This document shows, piece by piece, positions 1 through 11,500 of a DNA stretch of 64,000 nt. The notes beneath the pieces were generated by a model that ran no database searches, had not been told where the DNA came from, and saw only the letters and a program-made list of their open reading frames with translations. The position numbers and the translations under genes were made by a program. This DNA comes from Monocercomonoides exilis (Eukaryota; Preaxostyla; Oxymonadida; Polymastigidae): the NCBI GenBank assembly GCA_001643675.2, contig LSRY02000028.1, positions 124,001 to 188,000 of the forward strand, in the 5' to 3' direction. Every line of letters starts with the position of its first letter. The stretch's first letter is position 1.

Positions 1-1143
1 ATTGCAATTCTAGTGTAGTGTCAATTACTCCAGATGAAAGTGCTTTTTTGTATACGCTCGCCAAAAGAAATGTTCCATGACCCTGTCGATGATACGGTTC
101 AAATATCAAAAATTGACTGTGTGTATTTATCATTTAAAAAAAAGAAAGAAATAAAACAGATTGCAAATCGAAAAATACGTCTAAATCTTCAAATTGTCTG
201 TTCAAATACTCCAAACCTAATGCGAAATCTGTAATTGTCAGGAAAGCGGAAGAATCGATACACTGTGGTATATCCAACAATAGAGTAATGAGTAATTTCC
301 CTTCTTGTTGTTTTTTGAAATCTTTGTAAAATAAAAACAATAAAAACAAATATTTATTTTTACAAAAATTTAGGGACAAACATTATGAAAATCTCCCATT
401 GCGTATCAGGTGTGCTTGTATCTTTTTCCACTGAATCACGAGAACATGGATCTATAAATGATGCTGTGTCAATAAAGAAAAACGGCATTATCTGAAGCTG
501 ATGATGATATAGACGCATTCTGTGATTCGCTAATGATTCCTTAAATAATATGTAACAAAAACATATTGAAAGTATTTAAAAAATTATTTCAAACATGATA
601 TATTTCATAAACAACAGTTGTATCTTCAGATGAAGAAGAAATAGGAGATCGATTTCCAGCGAATGACATAGGAGGATTATATTGAAGAACAAGATTGCCA
701 GGAGGAGTCCATCCCCGGGGAGTGTCTTTAAAAGGCGCAAAAGTGCAGGGTGATAAGCTAGATATTATTGTATCAACAGGGTCGATTGACTTTACAAAAT
801 TGAAGATTCAACAAGAAAAAAATTGAGAATAAAAATAAAAATTATCAAAACTGATTCAGATGCTGGTTTTGTAATCCCTTCAATCATTGTTTCAAAAGTA
901 TCATCCTTTATATGAATAACAATTTCACTTGAATTAACATCATTGATTGTTTCATTGTCACCAAAAAAATAATGAGTATATGTTGGATGAAATGATGGTG
1001 TTTGAGGACCTATTCCAGATGTATTATCTGAAAAGCATATTGAGGATGTTGAAAATTTAAATTAAAGTACGTAGGTTCACTTTATGAAAAAATATCAAAC
1101 GGAAAACAAAGGAAATCGCTTGTTTAGCATCAACAGAAGTCAT
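1..1143 (-). CDS. HAT1: Histone acetyltransferase type B catalytic subunit, HAT1 family (3' end outside window)
   Basis: Six exons read on the minus strand: 1143-1101, 1027-852, 789-595, 539-382, 321-217 and 116-1 (continues off the left edge); all five junctions are GT-AG and keep frame, giving 264 residues. Seen: THYFFGDNET after a short start, then PFKDTPRGWTPPG, then VYEIYH leading to LYHHQLQIMPFFFIDTASFI, then HYSIVGYTTVYRFF, then FEPYHRQGHGTFLLASVY. These follow the order of human HAT1 (YTHQLFGDDET, LQTFLMWFIETASFID, VGYMTVYNYY, PFQGQGHG). HRQGHG is the acetyl-CoA-binding Q/RxxGxG motif of GNAT enzymes. Family knowledge: HAT1 acetylates newly made histone H4 at K5/K12. The start is the first ATG in frame before the first intron. 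The C-terminal third lies outside the window. Introns are 54-100 nt. Confidence 0.88.
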
Positions 1144-1762
1144 TTTGATTTGTTATGGATTTTTGATCATTTTTTGTTCCTTTTTGAAATATTAATATTT
1201 TTTCACCCATGCTTTTCTCTCTTTTAAAATTAAGTGAAATAATTGAAAAAGGCTTTGATTTGTGAATCAATTTCAAAAAAAATTATTCTCATTCATTCAC
1301 ATAAGCTTTTATTTATTTATAATAACTTTGGAATAAACAGACTTCATAACCTTTTCTTCACAAAGGAGTTTAACATGGAATGCGAGTATTCATCCACTTT
1401 ATTTTTTGAATTTTATCTGAGACATCTTCCTCAAGTTGCACATTGCCTTTTTATCTTCTGTCTTTTCTTTTATCAAATTCTCCTTCATTTTTCTATCAAT
1501 ACTTCTTCCTCACCCCACATTTCCTTGCACTCTTTTTTATTCAATGCACAGATCTTCCTTCTTTCAAACTTCATTTTAACTTTTTCTGAATCCACTTAAA
1601 GAAACTTTTGTCAACCTTTTAGAATTCTCATGAAGTTATCTTTGCAATGTCATCACAAATTGAAGGAGCAACAAGCTTGCATTGTTGATCTGTTCCGAAT
1701 TATAACAATAACTAAATGTTTGAAATAATTATGAAACGATAAGCAATTGACATAAAAAAAAA
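1144..1762. other. Intergenic region between HAT1 and the helicase-like gene
   Basis: AT-rich spacer between two tandem minus-strand genes. A plus-strand open frame at 1243-1599 is hydrophobic, Phe/Leu-rich and has no recognisable motif; I do not consider it a gene. No tRNA or obvious repeat was seen. Confidence 0.5.
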
Positions 1763-3018
1763 TCATTTATTAAATGCAAACATCAGTTGTTTCAGATGAA
1801 GCATGTATTCCTTAACATGTCTGCCTGATTGCTTAATCACTTTTGCGATCATCACAAGCGAATGGAAAACTTTTTCAGAAAAGAATGTTACAGCATATCC
1901 GGTTCTTCTTCTTTTGACACTTTCTTTTGTGCTTATCAAAAAAGATAGACAGATAGAGAAGCGCTTCGTATGAAAATTGTTCTGATATATATATATCTAA
2001 CCCTTGAACGAACTGTCACATAAATTGTTTATCTCATCAAGTAATGCGTAGTCTAATGCTGAAAAGACATTGTTATCTTGATGTACCTGCTGGAGCACTG
2101 AGTGAAGAGAACGCACTACAACATTCGCTCCTTTTAGCATTGTGAACAATTCATTGCTGATCGAAGAAGAAGAACTTGCGGAGAAGAAGATGTTCTTTCT
2201 ATGCTCTGAGTTTTGGTTTTAGGTTGAGATACTTTAATATTCAGTCTAATTTTAATTGTTCAATAATTGTTCTTTGAATTGTTAAGAAGAATTCTAATAA
2301 ATATACCCTCGAGACAGTTAGTCTGCAGTCTCTAGAACTTGTCTTTCAATTTCTCTTGTTGGAGAAATAATTACAGCTCGTAATGGATGAATATTAAGTT
2401 CTTTCTCAGTTTTTTTCTGTGTTCTCATTTCTATGATTGATGAAATAATACGAAGAAGATAGGCAGCTGTCTTTCCCGAACCAGTCGGAGCAACTGCAAT
2501 CAAATTTTTTTCCTATAAATTATGATTATAAATGAAAAAAATAAAAAAATGATAGAGAGTACATACAGTCATTAGAACAGATATCCCTTGCATTTGAATT
2601 AGCGTTGGAGTTTCAAATCGATTAACTGCTAATATCCCCGAAAGAAAAGCAGGAAAAACTCTATCATCAATCAATTACATCATGGATACAAAAAACCATC
2701 CGTTCATTCTTTTCAAACATTCGTATGGGAGTTGGAATAGATGAACCATCAACATGAATTTTCTGATCGTTTCTCAGACTTCGAATCTTAAATGAATAAA
2801 AAATCATACACAATAAAGTGAAGAAAAAAACAATATACCACTGAAGATGAAAGAGCTGGTAAACGTTGAAAAAATGGCAAAAGTTTTTGAGGTGCAGGTT
2901 CTTCAACTTTCGAATCAGCTTTGGGAGAAAATATATCATCATCAATCCAATTAGATTGTTTTTTCTGTTGCAATGGAATGAATTGAGGAAATTTCTGTTC
3001 GTCATCTGTTTTTGATTG
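1763..3018 (-). pseudogene. Truncated DDX52/Rok1-like DEAD-box RNA helicase lacking motifs III-VI
   Basis: Recognisable blocks on the minus strand: an N-terminal linker (3018-2839; WIDDDIFSPKADSKVEEPAP), then NDQKIHVDGSSIPTPIRMFEK (from 2786), typical of the Rok1/DDX52 subfamily; the Q motif FETPTLIQMQG (exon ending 2567); motif I APTGSGKT and motif Ia PTRE (exon from 2512). A further open stretch around 2205-2001 ends LDYALLDEINNL, where DEAD would be expected, so motif II reads DEIN. The last exon (about 1920-1763) gives RRRTGYAVTFFSEKVFHSL and IKQSGRHVKEYMLHLKQL, the normal C-terminal tail of DDX52 after motif VI, then a TGA. Motifs III, IV, V and VI (about 200 residues) have no room in the roughly 100 bases between. 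Introns near 2566-2513 and 2838-2787 are clear; the one after motif Ia and the first exon are unresolved. Probably a decayed gene; a very derived small protein is the alternative. Confidence 0.65.
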
Positions 3019-3314
3019 CTATTTTGAAAAAACAAAAAAGCAGCACAAATAGAATTTTAAAAATTTTAACATTCAAGTGTTGTATGCATACAAATAAGAC
3101 ATGAAAAACTACATCTTTTTTATGCGTATGTAATGAGCCATAAGTAAGTTATTTCAAAATAATAATTCTATCCACTTTATAATGCAAATAAATATTCTTT
3201 TGATCGATATATTTTTGTTCAATCATTTTTATTCCATATTAAATGTATATAATTTTTTTAATTTCTTTCCGAAAGCATTTTAGAATTAATTTTCTTCCCA
3301 TCTTTCGTAATTGA

Positions 3315-6300
3315 ATGTTTGGTTCAAAATTTGTAGGGGATCCAATTTGTTCTGACGAAGGAACGGGTGGTGGAGGCCAGTTTAGCTATCCTCCAAAAAA
3401 TGTTCCTCGTCGATTATTCAATCCTTCGCTTTCACCATCACCTGAGCGCCTTCCAGCAAAAGCAAAATCATATGGTCCAACTACCCCACTTCCAGTCAGC
3501 AAGACTTCGACAAAAATTCTGCAGCGAGTATTGATGGAAACTAGAAGTGCTACGCACGTTCCTCTAGTTGGTTTGTGCTTCATTGAACATGGAAAAAAAT
3601 GATTTTATTTTTAAATTACATTTCATTTATTTTTCCTTTTAATATGTCTGATTTCAGGACCTGGAGCATTGAGTGGAGCTGCAATACAGGGGTCTCCGAA
3701 AAAAGAAAACCTAACATTTATCACACCTTCTTCAAAGCCGACAAAGCGAAATTTACAAGAAGAGCAAAATAATGATGAAGAAGGGGACGGGCAAGAGTTT
3801 CAAGGATTTGATGGAGGTAACACTGGAAGATCTTCTATTGGATCTTTTGTTTCGACCACATCTAGCTTTGTGCATCCAAAATCTGCATCTTCAATCTCAG
3901 AAAAGATTGCATTTTATTTGTCACTTTTGACTCATAAACGAGAGGAAATTCGCTACGGCTCATTACGTGCATTATGTAGATTATCGCCTCTAAGTGTTGC
4001 TTTGTATGAAGAAGGCGATGAAGATCTTGAGCTCGAAAAAAGAAATGATAAAAAAGTGGAAAATGATGATACAGATGAAAATGCTGATGAAAACAAAGTA
4101 CGAGAATCAACACAAAGACGAATCTCAAACGATGAAAATAAGAAAAAAAAGAGGAAAAAGCGTAAGATTGGAGGAGGAGTTGTGAATGCCGTTCATTCAC
4201 TGTTGGAATCATATGAAACAGAGTCTGCTCGCGTCATTGGAATTGGTCTATATCTTTTGGGCCAATTACGAAGTTTCTCTCTTCCCACTCTTCCTCTTCT
4301 AACACGAATGCTGCACTCTCCTCGAACAGGAGCGCTGCGAGGGCTGTGCGTGGATGTGATGATTGCAATGGGATGCTATGGAATTGAAACATTGGCAGCG
4401 GCTGTGGCTGAAGGCAGAGATGCGGATTTAGAGTCGTTTGTGCTGACGCACATGGCCAATCACACAGAGATCCAGAGGACTGTCGTTCTGCCAGCAGTTA
4501 TTGAGGAGCTGCGGGGAGGAAACTACGAGACGAAGAACGGAGTGATTGAGGTTGTGGAAGGGATGGGCGAAGGAGTCTGGCGCGAGATGGTTGGAGAGCT
4601 GCAGACATGCCTCATACTCGGCGCGGCTGACCGGCTGCGCCTCGGCCTTACCCTCCGCAAAGTCGGCGAGGAAGGCGAGCGGGCGCTGATTGAGATTCTG
4701 GAGTCAGACCACCACTCCCGTGTGAAGGCAGCTGCTGCACGTGCACTGGGCTTTCTGCCGAAAAACGGGAGAGACAGCGCTATAAGAGCAGAAGAAGACA
4801 TCGACGTGGAAGAGTTCGACTCTTCAGCGTTTGCCTCAACGCCATTCACCGCAGAGATAACAGAAGAGACGTGGGCTGAGCGAACGCACCCGACTTTGAC
4901 AGCTCGCAACTACCAGAACAGCCGGACTTCGCGATTCAACAAGCCAAAGGTCAAGTTCTATGTGGATGTGACGGACATCAAGCGGTTCAGCGACCCACCT
5001 CAGATGGTGGCGACGAAGCAGAAGAGGAAAGGGGCAGACGGGAAAGAGGTGGAGGAGCTGGGGATGATCATTGACCCGCGCGAGTTTTTGACACTTTTGC
5101 GGCAGTCGATTTTGGAAGGTGCGTTTGACAAGCATCCGCAACCAGCTGAGTGGGAATATGAGGATGATGAAGAGGAAGAGGAAGAAGAGGAAGAAAGAGG
5201 TAAAACAGATGAGAAGAGCAGCAACGATGGCTCAGATGAAGAAGAAGGAAAAAGTGTCAATGAAAAGAGGCACAAAAGGCGAACAAAGTCGATTTCGCAT
5301 TCACCTCCCTCATTTCACAATCTCCGAACACCTTCTCCAATCCGATTTCCGCAGCGGCCTTCAAATGGCTCTTCTGCTTCATCATCATCATCTTCTTCTT
5401 TAACTTCATCATTTGCTTCAACATTGCACAAACCATCTGCTCATCCTCTGACAACTCCAACACCTGTTCGATCGACTACTCGTCCCCAAAGCAGAAGAGA
5501 GAAAGAGCAGAAGAAGAATCACTCAGAAGAAGAGGAAGAGAATTCGCTGAGCGATTCAGGCGAGTTCGACATGACAAATCCATTTGCCTCATCATCATCA
5601 TCTTCCTCCTCATCTTCTTCTTCCCTTCCCACAACAACTGCCTCTCTCCCTGAGCCAGCCTCCCTCGCTGTCATCCGAACACTTACCCGCTGTCTGTCTC
5701 CTCAATCTCCCAGTCTCGTCAGAGCATCAGCATGTCTGGCACTGGGCGATCTAGGCTGCCGGTCAGCGTGGATGTGTGTGGGTGCACTGCTTTCTGCGCT
5801 GAATGACGAAAAGGACGCCAAAGTGAGAGAAGCTGCGGCGCGTGCGCTGGGCTCGTTTGGCGGTGTGGATGTGATTGCAGTTGATGAGCGGATGAAGAAA
5901 GAGGCGCTGAAAGGATGGACGGAGAAGAAAGAGGCGAAGAGGCCGTTTGTGCTGACTGTGAGGAGAAACGGGATTGTTGCCGATCCGTCGAAGAGCAGAG
6001 TGCGCCCAAGTTCTGGAAGCTTTGATTCAACATCAGCATTTCCTTCGTCTGGCACATTTGCACCTACTGCAGCATCAGTGTCTGCATCGTCTTCTTCTTC
6101 AGCCTTCTCGTCGCAGCCTTTGCTCTCTATTATCACCAACCAGCTGATCCGCAGTCTGAAGGACTCCTTCTGGAAAGTGCGCTTCTGTTCTGTTGAGTCC
6201 CTCGGCCGTCTGTCGCGCACATGCGATTTTCATCCCGATCAGTTTGGCCATCTCTCAACGATCGATCTGGTAGAGAGAGGGAAGTTCCCCACCCTCACTG

Positions 6301-8171
6301 CAGCGGCTTCTGTGCTCCTTGTCTACTCACCATTCTTCCCAGAGCCACTGCCGTTGGCTGAAAGTGAAGAAGACTTCGAATCAGAAGATGATGAAAGCGA
6401 AGATGAGACGGCAAGACGCAGACGAAGAAGCCGCTCGAGAGAGCAGATGCTCCGAAGTCAGTTCCTCGTTGATCGGCGTCTGCCAGCTGCACAAGCGTTG
6501 CAATGTGCCATTGAGCCGCTTGTGCAGCAGCTTCGCGAGGGGACAGCCAGCCGCAATCACATCGCAGCCACGCTCGGCTGCATGTCACAGGCTGGGCAGA
6601 GGAGACTGGTGCAGCTTGGTTTGTCTCTTTCTTCATTGCCTTCGTCGCAGCTGCGGACGGCTGTGGTGTTTGGGCTGAGCAGAGTGGACATCAACACAAC
6701 AGAGTCGAGCGAGGCGGTTGTGTCTGCTGTGCACGGCGCATGCCACGACCCGATGCCGCTTGTCAGGCGAGCAGCTGTGAAAGGACTGGGGGTGATGCTC
6801 AGACGAGTCACGAAAGCAGCCAGCGAAAGCGCATTTGAAGACAGCGAAGAGGAAGAGGATGCGTTTAAAGGCGACGAAGATGATGAGGATGATGAGGACG
6901 ATTACATCGCTAGAGCTGAAAGAGGAACGCCAATCAGAAGCAGCACAGCTCGCGGCCGCCGAAGACGTTCAATGCCAACAAAGCAGCTTCTTGGCGGAGT
7001 GAGTCGAGTGGCGATTCTTCCTCAGTTCCAGATGAAGAACTTCCTGCCAACAATCTACCCATTCATGCGTGACAAAGACCGGATGGTGAGAGAGCGAGCA
7101 GCGAGGGTGCTGGCGCAGTGTGGGGCAGAAGGCGAGCTGCTGCTTGTGGAAGGGCTGCTGCGCGACTCGTCTGGATTGATCCGCTCGGCAGCGGCGACTG
7201 GACTGGAGTATGTGGGAGTGAAGACAGTCAGAGCAATCATGTTGGGGCTGTGTGACACAGACGCGAATGTGAGGAAGAGCTGTGGGCATGCGGTGCTTGC
7301 GTTTGGGGAGAAGAGCATTGTTCAGGAGATATCAGGGGGAATTGGGCAGAGAGTGGGGACGATTGTGGCGCTGAAGGAAGCGCTTTCTGAACCGAAAAAG
7401 CTGCAATTTGAGGTTGTTGATGTGCTTCGTAAGATACTCGCAAAGATGGAAGAGATGACAGAACTGGAAGAGAAAGAGGAGGATCAAGAAGAAGGAGAAG
7501 GTGAAGGAGAAGGAGAAACAAGCTCACGTGACTCGCGTGCTAACAGCGAAACAGAAGAAAAAGGAAGATCGACATTCAAAAAGTACGGATTAAACAGATG
7601 GGAAAGCACTGGCAAATCTCGTTTCTATCAAGACAATAATGAGAAGAAGAAAAAGATTGAAAAAGAAGAAGACGACGAAGAAGAGGAAGATGAGGAAGAG
7701 GAAGAGGAAGAAGGAAATGAAGAATCTGATGAAAAAGAAAGCAACAGATGGAAATCCAAGCCACAATCGAGATGGCAATATTCGACTCCGAAATCTTCAT
7801 CTGACAGACGCTACACAGCAAAAACAGCAAGTTCCAATGAAAGTGCTGAAACTGAAACTGAAACAGAAGCAGAAACTGATATTGACACTGATGCAGAATC
7901 TGCTACGGAAAAAGAAAGAAGGAATGAAGAGGAAGAGGAAGAGGAGGATGAAGAGGAGGAAAGAGAAGGAGAAGAAGAAGAAAATTATGAGGAGATGGAA
8001 ACAGATCACGATAACGATGAAGGAGACGAAAGAAAGCGGGCAAACGCAAAAGGATATCGACAAAATGCAGAAAGAGATGACGATGAAGATGATACAAACG
8101 AAGAATATGGAAGGGATCCAAAAGAAATATATGCTGATGATGAGTCACATGACGAAATGGAGGATCGATGA
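3315..8171 (+). CDS. HEAT-repeat protein with acidic and Ser-rich linkers
   Basis: Two exons, 3315-3570 and 3658-8171, joined by an 88-nt intron (GTTTGT...TTTCAG) that keeps frame: 1,589 residues, stop TGA. HEAT-type helical pairs are visible as repeated blocks with buried Leu/Ala and a conserved Arg: EEIRYGSLRALCRL, AKVREAAARALGSF, DSFWKVRFCSVESLGRL, MPLVRRAAVKGLGVML, DRMVRERAARVLAQCG and SGLIRSAAATGLEYVG. Blocks of repeats are separated by low-complexity spacers (polyserine, long Glu/Asp runs), and the last 260 or so residues are almost entirely charged and probably disordered. HEAT arrays are protein-interaction scaffolds; no catalytic motif is seen. The folded parts are distinctly GC-richer than the linkers. 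I do not recognise the specific orthologue. Confidence 0.8.
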
Positions 8172-8567
8172 GTGAGTGTAATTAAATACAGCTTTTTTTT
8201 TTTTTTAAACTTTCAACTTTATCTCCACGTCGGCTCATTTCATTGTTTATTTTTATTGTCATTATGAAATTAAAAATCTCTAAATTACGAAATGAAGGGT
8301 TTTAACATTTATTATTTTTTAAAAAATAGCTTTAAAAAATGAATAGCACATTTTTTTTTTGATCCATAGATTAATGAGTTTAAGTTGTTTTTATCATGCG
8401 TTTCAGACAATAAAAAATCTTCAATCAACAAAGAACAAAAACTTTAATATTTTAGTCCTTCATTTTCGAAAGAATAACCTTAATTATTTTTGTTCAAATA
8501 TCAACAATTATAAGCATTTATGGTTTAAAACCTTATTCTTTAAATTGTGATTTATTGTTGTTATTTA
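8172..8567. other. Intergenic spacer
   Basis: AT-rich DNA with a long poly-T run near 8190-8206. A plus-strand open frame at 8359-8550 has no recognisable content. It probably holds the end of the HEAT gene transcript and the promoter of the beta-helix gene. Confidence 0.5.
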
Positions 8568-11500
8568 ATGCGTTCAACATTGAAGTTTTTGATGTTCTTT
8601 TTGCTGTCTTGCTGCACAGTTGAGTAGCGGAATTCTGATATCCTTTTGAAAGAGAATTTCAAAAGTTGGAATGTTTCAGAAGCTGACATTATATATGTTT
8701 CTGATCATGGAGATGACGATGTGCAAAAATGTGGAACAGAAGCGGAACCGTGCAAAACCATTGCAAGGGGAATCGAGCGGCTCGGTGAAAGTGCCGACCC
8801 AAAAACTCTGAAAATTATTGATTCAGCAGCAATGTCGTTTGGGTTTGTGTTCACAAAGGACTTTAATTTAATCATGACAACGTTAGCAGAAGAGGATGAG
8901 AGGAGTATGCTCACATTTGACTTGAAAGAGCTGACTGTTAAAGGGAGATTTCATATGGCAAACGAGAAAATATTGAAATTAAAGCGTCTTGCATTCGATT
9001 TTCAACCATTCAAAACAGAGGAACAATCAAATCTGGCAAATAAAGAATCTTCAGTTATTCTTTCAAGGGGCATCAATGGAGATCTGGATATCAGCGATTG
9101 TGAAATAAAAATAGCAAAATGGATAAATGAATATGCCCATTTCTCAATTTTGAGTGTTACTGGAGGAAAAGTTTCGATTGACAAATTGTTGTGGAATTCG
9201 GTGCGTGATTTCTTTTTTTCTGAGGTTGCGGTGTTACATATTTCTGAGGGTGTCACCATTCAGAAGCTGAACGATATTCACATTCGGAAAGTGAAATTGA
9301 ATAATGCATGTGCTTTTGAACTTCCAAATTCATTTACGCTAGAGGGGAGCAATATATTCACTGCGGAACGAAATACTGAGGGTCCTGCTTTATTGGAAGC
9401 TAAAAGCGGGGAGTATGAGAAGGCATTACTTTCAATTTTAAAATGTGTGTTTTCTGGTGTTGCCTCTCCGAAGTCAACAGCAGGAGGATCGTTTTTCTTT
9501 GAGATGTTACATCCTGAAAGTGAGCTGCACATCACAGATACAACATTTAACAATGGAAAGGCGATTCAAGGAGGAGGAGTGATGATTGGAGCAGTAAAGG
9601 GAAAAGTTATATTAGAAAAGGTGAAATTCCAAAAGTGCATTGCAGAAGAAAACGGAGGAGGATTGGAGATACTTGACTTGACTAAGATGAATGAGTTTAA
9701 CTGCATAAACGGAGAATTTAGAGATTGTGGAGCTCGTTTTGGCAGTGGCGTAGTTGTTGGCTTGGCAGGAAACGAATTGAAAAGCGAGAAAATTTTGTTT
9801 CAGGGGTGCTTCTTTGAAAGAAATTTGGAGAATGACAATGGAGTTGACCTTTCAATACTCTGTGATGGAGATGCTGAAATAAAAAAATCTCCTTTTGATG
9901 ACAAATGCTTCAGTACGACGGAAAAGGGAAGAGTTTGTATTATCAAAAATGATGGGATAAAGATTTTTCGTGAAGATTGGCTGCATGTCGTCTATTTGGA
10001 AGTATATGTGGACGGAGCTCAAGGAAGTGACGAAGAAGAATGCGGAAAGCCAAAAAAGCCTCCATGCAAAACAATTAAAAAGGCTGTTGAAAAATGCAAC
10101 CTTGATAAATCCTACACTATTTTCATATCCGAAGAAAGCAACAAATACGATGCAGAGCCAATTGTAATTGAAAGAAATCGAATTGACGTCAAAAATAAAG
10201 AAGAACATATTGTAAGCATCACAACTGCATTGGATGAGGGAAAGGTTACGCAAGGCGATGCGCTTTTTAATTTGAAGAAAAAGGGTGAACTTCATTTGAG
10301 CAAAGCAGACATCAAAGTTGACACAACAAGAGCAAGCGGTCAAAACAATGGGCTCTTTTCCGAAGAAGGAGAAGGAACTTATTTTATTTTGGATGATACC
10401 AATATCACCTCAACAGATTCTGGGCAAGCGTTGAATTGCGTCTTGATTGAGAGCAACTCCGGAGCATTTTATCTGTATAACGTTCAAATCACACATTTTT
10501 CATCTTTTTATGCATTGCTGCTTGCAAAAGCTTCAGGTGCTATAGTTATCGGCGAATGCACATTGGACACAGTCACTACAACAAGCACGACACAATCTGT
10601 TATTACAATTCTTAGTGAGTGTAAAGGAGCAAAATTTATCAATGCAACTTTACTAATTGCCAGTCAAAGGGACATCAGCTAGGAGGAGCTTTATACATTG
10701 AAATTGGGGAAAGCAATAACAATTATTTATTCAGTCAAATAAGTTTCGAAAAGTGTTCATGCAAAAGTGCAGCAGGAATGTTAGAGGAGCAATTCGTTAG
10801 GCTAAATGAAGAATCCAAAGGAGGTGCATTGTACATTAGAGGAACCGATGATGCATTTGATTCACTGAAAATATCTGTTGAAGATGTGACGTTCTCTGAT
10901 TGCGAAGCTGACAAAGGAACATTTGTTTATTTATCGTTGCCAAAAGGAAGAGAGCAGATCAACGAAGAGCAATTTTTATTTGAGATGGAGGGAATTTATG
11001 GGAAGCAGAATTTCATGTTGCTGGAAGCGAGGAAAGAAGGGAGAATGATTGACCTTATGGAGGACAAAGAGAACATATTACCGTATCATTCAGAAAACAT
11101 CTACGTTGGAGGCGAAGAAGCAAGCGAGAAAAAGACATGTGGGCGAAAAGAAGAGCCGTGCAAGCTGTTAAGCACAGGGATAAAGCATGGCTTGAGCAAA
11201 GTTAGCCTGACAATGGCGATCAGAGGAGCGATAAATATTGATGAACCTGTTTTGCTCAAACAAGACGCATCTTTTGCGTCAGATTTGGATTCTTGTTCAG
11301 GATTCTGCTCAGCAGAGCCAAATCGAGGAACGCTAAGAATTGGAGCAAAAATGAAAGCCGGTGAATCCACTGCAGTGTTTGACACAAAATTAAAATTGTT
11401 GCTTTTTGAAAGAATCGACATCGAGTATCCAGATTCTGTCGAAGGAGATCCAATTGATTTAATCAATGTTCAACGCCACTTAGATATTTATGATGTTATA

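Noticed and set aside
10615-10663. Intron with GTGAGT donor and GCCAG acceptor in the beta-helix gene
   Set aside because: The sites look good, but removing it does not restore frame and would delete the family-typical YQCNFTNC segment; a one-base loss in the A run explains it better.
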